From Calothrix parasitica NIES-267 (GTDB lineage: Bacteria; Cyanobacteriota; Cyanobacteriia; Cyanobacteriales; Nostocaceae), in the NCBI RefSeq assembly GCF_002368095.1, contig NZ_AP018227.1, forward strand, positions 5,546,901 through 5,610,900: a stretch of 64,000 nucleotides of DNA, written 5' to 3'. Shown here in pieces: positions 57,729 to 64,000 of this stretch. The position numbers were made by a program, and so were the translations under genes. Under the pieces are notes generated by a model. That model did not search any database, was not told where the DNA came from, and saw nothing but the letters and a program-made list of their open reading frames with translations. Every line of letters starts with the position of its first letter. Position 1 is the stretch's first letter.

Positions 57729-60398
57729 ATGCAGCCTACAGATCCAGATAAATTTACAGATAAAGCCTGGGAAGCAATTGTTAAATCTCAGGATATTGTC
57801 CGTGCTTACAATCAACAGCAGTTAGATGTAGAACATTTGATGCTGGCTCTTTTGGAACAAGATAATGGGCTGGCTAGTAAGGTTCTGAGTCGCTCTGGAA
57901 TTGAAGTTGAGCGCTTGCAGCAACAGCTTGAAGATTTTACTCGCCGTCAGCCGAAGGTGGGTAGAAGCGAGCAATTATACCTGGGTAAAGGTCTTGACCG
58001 GATGCTTGATGGCGCTGAAGATGCAAGGGAAGCTATGAATGATGCCTATATTAGTGTGGAGCATCTTTTGCTGGCTTTTGCTGAAGAAGAGCGGATTGGT
58101 AGAAGAATATTTAGAACTTTAAATGCTACCGGTGAAGATTTAGAAGATGCAATTAAAGGAATTCGAGGGAGTCAAAAGGTAACTGACCAAAACCCCGAAT
58201 CTCGCTATGAAGCTTTAGACAAATTTGGTAGAGATTTAACTGAAGAAGCAAAAGCGGGTAAACTTGACCCCGTAATTGGACGAGATGAAGAAATTCGCCG
58301 CGTGATTCAAGTCTTATCTCGTCGCAGTAAAAATAATCCCGTTTTAATTGGCGAACCTGGAGTCGGAAAAACTGCGATCGCCGAAGCGTTGGCTCAAAGA
58401 ATTATTAATGGTGATGTCCCGGAATCGCTGAAAGACCGACAAATCATCGGTTTGGATATGGGTAGTTTGATTGCTGGGGCAAAGTATCGCGGTGAGTTTG
58501 AAGATAGATTAAAAGCTGTTCTCCGAGAAGTTACTGAGTCTGCGGGTCAAATAGTTTTATTTATTGATGAATTACATACGGTAGTTGGTGCCGGTTCGGG
58601 ACAGCAAGGTTCGATGGATGCTGGTAATTTACTTAAGCCAATGCTGGCCCGAGGTGAATTGCGCTGTATTGGTGCGACAACTTTGGATGAGTACCGCAAA
58701 TATATCGAAAAAGACCCGGCTTTGGAAAGACGTTTTCAACAGGTTTTGGTTACTCAACCCAGCGTTGAAAATACAATTTCGATTTTACGAGGACTTAAAG
58801 AACGTTACGAAGTCCATCACAACGTCAAGATTTCCGATTCTGCTTTAGTCGCAGCCGCTACATTGTCAGCTCGCTACATTTCCGACCGCTTTTTACCAGA
58901 TAAAGCAATTGATTTAGTAGACGAAGCAGCAGCCCAGTTGAAAATGGAAATTACTTCCAAACCTGCGGAATTAGAAAATATTGAGCGTCGTTTGATGCAG
59001 CTAGAAATGGAAAAGCTGTCTTTAGCGGGAGAAGAGAAAACCGTTTTTCAAACCCAGCAGCGTTTAGAAAGAATTGAGCAAGAAATAAAAGATTTAACCG
59101 ACAAACAAGAAGATTTTAATAGTCAATGGCAGGGTGAAAAACAGGTATTAGAAGAAATCAGCGCTTTAAAGCAAGAAGAGGAAAAACTAAGAGTTCAAAT
59201 TGAGCAAGCCGAACGTGCTTATGACCTTAACACGGCAGCGCAATTGAAATATGGGAAATTAGAAAGGGTACAGCGAGAACGGGAAATTAAAGAAACGAAA
59301 TTATTAGAAGTTCAAAGCAAAGGTTCTAGTTTATTAAGAGAGCAGGTGACGGAAGATGATATTGCCGAAATCGTCGCTAAATGGACGGGAATTCCGATAA
59401 ATAGCTTGTTGGAGTCGGAAAGACAAAAATTATTGCACTTAGAAGAACATCTTCATCAAAGAGTCATAGGACAAGATGAAGCAGTATCAGCGGTATCTGC
59501 TGCGATTCGTCTAGCTCGTGCGGGAATGAAAGACCCACAACGTCCGATTGGTTCGTTTTTATTCATGGGTCCCACTGGTGTGGGTAAAACAGAATTGGCT
59601 CGTGCTTTAGCAAAATTCATGTTCGATTCCGAAGATGCAATGGTACGGTTGGACATGTCGGAATATATGGAAAAGCACTCTGTGTCTAGGTTAGTAGGGG
59701 CACCTCCGGGATACGTTGGTTTTGAAGAAGGAGGTCAACTTTCCGAAGCAGTCCGTCGTCGTCCTTATTCGGTAATACTTCTTGACGAAGTTGAAAAAGC
59801 TCATGCGGATGTCTTTAATATTTTGCTACAAGTTTTAGATGACGGTAGAATTACTGATTCACAAGGAAGAGTTGTAGACTTTCGTAATGCCGTGATTGTA
59901 ATGACAAGTAATATCGGTAGCGAACATATATTAGATATATCCGGTGATGATTCCCAATATGAAAAAATGCGGAATCGAGTGATGGATGCTTTACGAAAAC
60001 ACTTCCGTCCTGAATTTGTTAATCGAATCGACGACTTAATTATTTTCCATGCATTAGGTAGAAAGCAAATGGGAAATATTGCTCGGATTCAGTTAAAACG
60101 AGTAGAAAGCTTATTAGCAGACCAAAAAATCTCCATCGAAATTACTCCCTCAGCTTGTGAAAGATTGGTAGAAATTGGTTACGACCCAATGTACGGAGCG
60201 CGTCCAATCAAGAGAGCAATTCGACGAGAAATTGAAATTCCCATTGCTACCAAGATTTTAGAAAACACCTTTGTCGCAGGGGATACGATTGTAGTTGATA
60301 GAAGTAAAAGCGGATTGACATTTAGTAAAAAGAATGTTGTTAAAGTTTCTGCACCTACTACAACTACCGTACAGCTAGTAGAATCAGCAGAAGGTTAA
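57729..60398 (+). CDS. clpB: ATP-dependent disaggregase ClpB
   Basis: 889 residues. A hexameric AAA+ chaperone that works with DnaK to rescue aggregates. N-domain 1-150 (two Clp repeats); NBD1 with Walker [10 protein letters not shown] (208-216) and Walker [14 protein letters not shown]-domain coiled coil (~410-540) that marks ClpB rather than ClpC; NBD2 with Walker [10 protein letters not shown], Walker [12 protein letters not shown] and sensor region [14 protein letters not shown]. ClpB lacks the ClpP-binding loop. The N-terminus fits the ClpB1 form. It is a single gene; no CIRCE-type element (TTAGCACTC-N9-GAGTGCTAA) was seen upstream. Confidence 0.96.
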   Translation: MQPTDPDKFTDKAWEAIVKSQDIVRAYNQQQLDVEHLMLALLEQDNGLASKVLSRSGIEVERLQQQLEDFTRRQPKVGRSEQLYLGKGLDRMLDGAEDAREAMNDAYISVEHLLLAFAEEERIGRRIFRTLNATGEDLEDAIKGIRGSQKVTDQNPESRYEALDKFGRDLTEEAKAGKLDPVIGRDEEIRRVIQVLSRRSKNNPVLIGEPGVGKTAIAEALAQRIINGDVPESLKDRQIIGLDMGSLIAGAKYRGEFEDRLKAVLREVTESAGQIVLFIDELHTVVGAGSGQQGSMDAGNLLKPMLARGELRCIGATTLDEYRKYIEKDPALERRFQQVLVTQPSVENTISILRGLKERYEVHHNVKISDSALVAAATLSARYISDRFLPDKAIDLVDEAAAQLKMEITSKPAELENIERRLMQLEMEKLSLAGEEKTVFQTQQRLERIEQEIKDLTDKQEDFNSQWQGEKQVLEEISALKQEEEKLRVQIEQAERAYDLNTAAQLKYGKLERVQREREIKETKLLEVQSKGSSLLREQVTEDDIAEIVAKWTGIPINSLLESERQKLLHLEEHLHQRVIGQDEAVSAVSAAIRLARAGMKDPQRPIGSFLFMGPTGVGKTELARALAKFMFDSEDAMVRLDMSEYMEKHSVSRLVGAPPGYVGFEEGGQLSEAVRRRPYSVILLDEVEKAHADVFNILLQVLDDGRITDSQGRVVDFRNAVIVMTSNIGSEHILDISGDDSQYEKMRNRVMDALRKHFRPEFVNRIDDLIIFHALGRKQMGNIARIQLKRVESLLADQKISIEITPSACERLVEIGYDPMYGARPIKRAIRREIEIPIATKILENTFVAGDTIVVDRSKSGLTFSKKNVVKVSAPTTTTVQLVESAEG

Positions 60399-60440
60399 AC
60401 ATATAGCAATACTGCTCGGTTAAGAAATCCCAAATTGTTT

Positions 60441-60509
60441 AGATCCCCCAAACCCCCTTAAAAAGGGGGCTTATTTCCCTCCTTTTTAAGGAGGGTTAGG
60501 GAGGATCTA
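60441..60509. repeat. AGATCCCCC inverted-repeat element
   Basis: AGATCCCCCAAACCCCCTTA at the left is mirrored by TAAGGAGGGTTAGGGAGGATCT at the right, with an inner CCCCCTTAAAAAGGGGG hairpin. A dispersed cyanobacterial palindrome, just after clpB, where it may also stop transcription. Confidence 0.75.
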
Positions 60510-60571
60510 GCCTTAACCGACAAGTATTGGAACATATAACGTTTCTCAGTCTCCGCAAAGTATATCTAAAA

Positions 60572-60604
60572 ACCTCACCCCTAGCCTTAGTAAGGAGAGG
60601 GGAA
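60572..60604. repeat. CTCTCCTT-type palindromic repeat (variant)
   Basis: CCTCACCCCTAGCCTTAGTAAGGAGAGGGGAAG; a diverged copy of the family at 40449. Confidence 0.7.
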
Positions 60605-60645
60605 GATGTTGTAATGCAGTATTTCCATATATCACTATTAATTTT

Positions 60646-60693
60646 CCCTTCTCCTTTACAAGGAGAGGGGTGTCCGTAGGACGGGGTGAGGTT
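60646..60693. repeat. CTCTCCTT-type palindromic repeat with GTCCGTAGGAC insert
   Basis: CCCTTCTCCTTTACAAGGAGAGGGGTGTCCGTAGGACGGGGTGAGG; a copy of the family carrying an extra short palindrome. Confidence 0.7.
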
Positions 60694-60859
60694 TCGAGGG
60701 TATTACACTCAACCGAAAACTCCTATAAATCTAAACGTGAATAAAATATTCTGTCTGCAACTTCTGCCGATTTTTGTACCCTAATATCATCAAACCTGTG
60801 AGTTTTTAGCTTCAACTGGGAATAATAATTCCAGCAAGCTTTAGAAACCACCTTTAAAA

Positions 60860-61834
60860 ATGAATACAACCGTAAACTTAACCGTTGCTATCCCCACTTA
60901 CAACGGAGAAAATCGTTTACCCCAAGTATTAGATAAATTAAAAGAGCAGGTTAATACCGAAAATATCAACTGGGAAGTTATTGTTGTTGATAACAATAGT
61001 ACCGATGGTACCGCAAAAGTTGTTAAAGAATATCAAGAAAATTGGCTGCAAGACGTACCTTTAAAATATTGCTTTGAAGAAGAACAAGGTATTTCTTTTG
61101 CTAGACAAAAAGGAATGAATGAAGCAAAAGGGGAATTAGTTGGATTTATTGATGATGATAATCCACCGTTTGCAAACTGGGTAAATGCAGCTTATAAATT
61201 TGCTCAAGAACATCCGAAAGCTGGTGCTTTTAGCAGTAAAATTCACGGTATTTTTGAAACTAATCCTCCGGAAGAACTTAAAGATATTACTTTTTATCTA
61301 GCTTTAGTTGATAGAGGTTCTGAATCTTTGATGTACGAACCTCGTAAAAAAGGACTTCCTCCCGGTGCGGGATTAGTAGTACGTCGGGATGTTTGGAAGA
61401 AATACGTTCCAGCTAAATTGTTATTAATTGGTAGAACCAAAAAAGGCTGGATGCCTACCGGACAAGACGCTGAAGCATTATTATATATTCATAGAGCGGG
61501 ATGGGAAATTTGGTATAACCCCGAGATGGAAATTGAGCATATAATTCCATCATCGCGATTGAATGAGAAATATTTCCGAGGTTTAATGCGAATTATTGGT
61601 TTAGGACGTTTTCATTTAAGAATGTTAATGCTTGATTGGTGGCAAAGACCTTTTGCTTTTTGGGCTTATTTAATCAACGATTTTCGTAAAACTGTATTGC
61701 ATTTTCTTCGCTATCGAAAAGTTTTAGACCGGGATATTGCTGCTGCTTGTGAAATGGAGCGCTTGTTAGCAACATTAATTAGTCCTTTTTATCTGTGGCG
61801 AATCCAAATCACTAATTTCACGAAATTATACTGA
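60860..61834 (+). CDS. hpsE: Family 2 glycosyltransferase, HpsE-like
   Basis: 324 residues. A GT-A fold enzyme: VAIPTYNGENRLPQVLDKLK (N-terminal), VIVVDNNSTDGTAKVV (nucleotide-sugar site), GFIDDDNPPFANWV (DxD-like metal site), and GQDAEALLYIHRAGWEIWYN (acceptor ED/QD motif). The EPRKKGLPPGAGLVVRRDVW block and total length match what I recall of HpsE, needed for the polysaccharide secreted by motile hormogonia in Nostoc punctiforme. The symbol is an inference. First of three consecutive GT2 genes. Confidence 0.75.
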   Translation: MNTTVNLTVAIPTYNGENRLPQVLDKLKEQVNTENINWEVIVVDNNSTDGTAKVVKEYQENWLQDVPLKYCFEEEQGISFARQKGMNEAKGELVGFIDDDNPPFANWVNAAYKFAQEHPKAGAFSSKIHGIFETNPPEELKDITFYLALVDRGSESLMYEPRKKGLPPGAGLVVRRDVWKKYVPAKLLLIGRTKKGWMPTGQDAEALLYIHRAGWEIWYNPEMEIEHIIPSSRLNEKYFRGLMRIIGLGRFHLRMLMLDWWQRPFAFWAYLINDFRKTVLHFLRYRKVLDRDIAAACEMERLLATLISPFYLWRIQITNFTKLY

Positions 61835-61876
61835 GGTTATTTTTATTATTGCAAGTTTAGCATATTAATTATTATC

Positions 61877-62896
61877 ATGATTTTAATTGATATGTTGAAC
61901 AATTTTATATCGGTAATTATACCGGCATATAATGCAGAAAAAACAATTAAAGAGACAATTGAATCAGTCTTAAATCAAACTTTTAATAACTTTGAATTAA
62001 TTATTATCAATTCAGATTCTACGGATGCAACTCTTTCGATAGTTAATCAAATTAAAGACGAGAGAATTAAAGTTTTTTCTTATCCCAAAGCAAATGTAGC
62101 CGTCAATCGCAATCGTGGATTCAAACATGCTACTGGTGATTATATTACTTTTTTAGATGCAGATGATTTATGGACTGCTGATAAATTAACAGCGCAATAT
62201 ACAGCTTTACAATCAAATCCACAAGCTGGTGTTGCTTATAGTTGGACGAACTGTATCGATAAGAATAGTAAGTTTCTCCGTAAAACTTCTCATGTAGATT
62301 GGAATGGAGATGTTTATTCTAAATTTTTGTTAGACGATTTTATTGGTAACGGTTCCAACGTGATGATTCGTCGAGACGTTTTAAGCGAAATTGGTGGTTT
62401 TGATGAAACATTAACTAACGCTCAAGATACTGATATGTGGTTGAAGTTATCAGCTATCACTGATTTTGTTTGCGTACCGAAAGCACAAGTTCTCTATCGT
62501 ATTCTTCCTAACTCTATGTCATCGAATGTGCTGGGATTGGAAAAATCGAATTTAGAAGTAATTCAACGCGCTTTTGCTCGTGAAAAAGCAAAAACATTGC
62601 AACATCTAAAACCCATAGCCATTGCAAACCTTTATAAATACCTGTGCCATAAAGTTTTAACAGCACCACCAGGAAAGCAGCAAAGTAGAGTTGCAGTCAG
62701 ATTTTTATTTACTGCGATAAAAACAGATATCAGTCTTCTATTTAAACCAGTAATTTTTAAAGCTACTTTAAAACTGATAGCGATGGTTGTTTTACCTCCG
62801 AACTTAGCAACTAAAGTCTTGCAAAAACTGCCTCGTTTATCAAATACAAGTACGTTTTTGGGATATGAAAAAACCGCTCAATGTTATTTTTCTTAA
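61877..62896 (+). CDS. Family 2 glycosyltransferase
   Basis: 339 residues (an alternative ATG at 61892 would remove five). SVIIPAYNAEKTIKETIESV, then IIINSDSTDATL at the sugar-nucleotide loop, FLDADDLWTADKL as the DxD metal site, and GGFDETLTNAQDTDMWLKLS as the catalytic block. It is clearly homologous to the gene at 63031 (same VAYSWT and NGDV(Y/F)SK(F/L)L blocks), so the two derive from a duplication. Probably part of a surface-polysaccharide set with the HpsE-like gene 42 bases upstream; the sugar cannot be predicted. Confidence 0.85.
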   Translation: MILIDMLNNFISVIIPAYNAEKTIKETIESVLNQTFNNFELIIINSDSTDATLSIVNQIKDERIKVFSYPKANVAVNRNRGFKHATGDYITFLDADDLWTADKLTAQYTALQSNPQAGVAYSWTNCIDKNSKFLRKTSHVDWNGDVYSKFLLDDFIGNGSNVMIRRDVLSEIGGFDETLTNAQDTDMWLKLSAITDFVCVPKAQVLYRILPNSMSSNVLGLEKSNLEVIQRAFAREKAKTLQHLKPIAIANLYKYLCHKVLTAPPGKQQSRVAVRFLFTAIKTDISLLFKPVIFKATLKLIAMVVLPPNLATKVLQKLPRLSNTSTFLGYEKTAQCYFS

Positions 62897-63030
62897 TTTG
62901 GTGATATTAGTTATATCAATCAAACATAAATAAACTTATTGTTTTTAATCAGGACTGTTTTCTACCTTGTTTCGATAATTTATCCAAAGCTTGAAAAAGC
63001 TAATTATCACAAATCAAGGAATTTAAAACA

Positions 63031-63966
63031 ATGCCTATTTCAGTTATAGTACCTGTCTTTAATGGAGAGTTAACAATTCAAGAAACGATTAATTCAATAT
63101 TGAATCAAACTTTTAAAAATATAGAAGTAATAATCAGCGATGATGGCTCTACAGATTCAACATTAGAAATTGTCAGTAACATCTCAGATTCCCGCATCAA
63201 AATATTGTCTTATCCAAACGCTGGTGTCTCAGCAAGTCGCAATCGCGGAATTTATCAGGCTAAGGGAGAATATATTTCATTCATGGATGCCGATGATTTA
63301 TGGACACCCGATAAACTAGAATTGCAATGGCAAGCTTTGCAAGATAATCCGCAAGCAGCTGTAGCTTATAGTTGGACTGATTATATTAGTGAATCGAATC
63401 AATTTATTAAAGCTGGTAGAAGGATTAAAGCCAACGGTGACGTTTTTAGCAAACTTTTAGTTAGTAACTTTTTAGAAAATGGTTCTAACCCTTTAATTAG
63501 TAAAGAAGCATTAGAAAAGGTTGGTGGTTTTGATGAATCACTTTCCGTAGCAGAAGATAAAGATATGTGGTTGCGTCTGGCTAATAATTACGAATTTGTT
63601 TGTGTCGAGAAACCACAAATTTTGTACAGAAGTTCGATGAATTCGCTTTCTAGTAATCTCAAAAATATGGAAGCTACATCTTTGAAAGTCATTGACCGTG
63701 GTTTCAGTTACCCAAAAGCTGATAAATTTCAGAACCTGAAAAAACAAACTATCTCAAATTTTTATAAATATCTAACTTTTAAAGCCATTGAAGCCAAACC
63801 CCAAAAAGGTAGAACTACAACAACTATATATTTTTTATGGAATTATATAAAAAATAATCCTACGGCAATCATGGATAAAAAGTTGATGATAATAATTTCT
63901 GTGAAACTTTTATTTCCTAAACTATCTCAGCGAGTTATTCAATTTAGAAAGACAGCATCAACATAA
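63031..63966 (+). CDS. Family 2 glycosyltransferase, paralogue of the preceding gene
   Basis: 311 residues. SVIVPVFNGELTIQETINSI, EVIISDDGSTDSTLEIV, FMDADDLWTPDKL and GGFDESLSVAEDKDMWLRLA mark the same fold as the gene at 61877. AAGGAATTTAAAACA stands before the ATG. It is 134 bases downstream of its paralogue. The window ends 34 bases after its stop, so the operon may go on. Confidence 0.87.
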   Translation: MPISVIVPVFNGELTIQETINSILNQTFKNIEVIISDDGSTDSTLEIVSNISDSRIKILSYPNAGVSASRNRGIYQAKGEYISFMDADDLWTPDKLELQWQALQDNPQAAVAYSWTDYISESNQFIKAGRRIKANGDVFSKLLVSNFLENGSNPLISKEALEKVGGFDESLSVAEDKDMWLRLANNYEFVCVEKPQILYRSSMNSLSSNLKNMEATSLKVIDRGFSYPKADKFQNLKKQTISNFYKYLTFKAIEAKPQKGRTTTTIYFLWNYIKNNPTAIMDKKLMIIISVKLLFPKLSQRVIQFRKTAST

Positions 63967-64000
63967 AGAATATTTTTAATAGCCTTTAGTAGATAAGATA

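Larger units (their letters stand above)
60399..60859. other. Repeat-rich intergenic region
   Basis: It holds an AGATCCCCC...GGGAGGATCT inverted-repeat element (60441-60509) and two CTCTCCTT-type palindromes (60572-60604, 60646-60693). No gene is seen; the promoter of the glycosyltransferase operon should be near 60750-60840. Confidence 0.6.

Overview
The window looks like chromosomal DNA of a filamentous, heterocyst-forming cyanobacterium (Nostocales, close to Nostoc, Anabaena, Calothrix or Rivularia). Evidence: photosystem I genes psaF, psaJ and psaL; a hetZ gene with a patU-like partner; a tandem pair of AMIN-domain cell-wall amidases; a Tic22-like protein; an SLH-porin; hormogonium-polysaccharide-type glycosyltransferases; AT-rich composition; several HIP1 octamers (GCGATCGC, for example at 3497, 8175, 17835, 38331, 47174, 51696 and 58374); and the heptanucleotide tandem repeats (STRR) typical of these genomes. 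From memory, the order psaF-psaJ-psaL, patU-hetZ, sds, murI, amiC2-amiC1, ssb, mreBCD resembles one region of the Anabaena/Nostoc PCC 7120 chromosome. This was not checked by a search.

Layout. 1-2.1 kb: end of secD, then secF and a small membrane protein. 2.4-8.3 kb: two related GNAT acetyltransferases, a degenerate histidine-kinase-like protein, a nested MITE-like element, the pair prmC-tsaC, a Tic22-like gene and tRNA-Pro(TGG). 9-12.2 kb: ACT-like protein, alpha/beta hydrolase, a large STRR array and tsaD. 12.3-15.3 kb: psaF-psaJ-psaL, then remA-gmk on the other strand. 16.4-31 kb, mostly minus strand: a transglutaminase-like membrane protein lacking its catalytic Cys and His, hetZ overlapping its patU-like partner, a prenyl diphosphate synthase, murI and two AmiC-type amidases. 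32-37 kb: EVE and SIMPL proteins, a short SSB and mreB-mreC-mreD. 37-51 kb: ribD, nei, hydrolase, DUF559, metH, an XRE/DUF2834 pair and ribBA. 51-60.4 kb: argC, aspartic protease, pentapeptide protein, eno, porin and clpB. 60.8-64 kb: three GT2 glycosyltransferases.

How the genes fit together. The 18.9-30.9 kb block joins regulation of heterocyst differentiation (hetZ, patU-like) with peptidoglycan supply (murI) and septal wall remodelling (the amiC pair, implicated in cell-cell channels). mreBCD, a further cell-shape module, lies just beyond. tsaC and tsaD both serve tRNA t6A synthesis, and ribD and ribBA both serve riboflavin synthesis.

The most notable non-coding feature is repeat invasion. 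STRR arrays and short palindromic elements fill intergenic regions and supply the last codons and stops of secF, prmC and mreD, and probably the N-terminus of an aspartic protease gene. Several small or broken genes were found by direct reading: psaJ, an amber-interrupted frame at 23096-23404, a frameshifted remnant at 3752-3960 and a 51-residue membrane ORF at 24169-24324.
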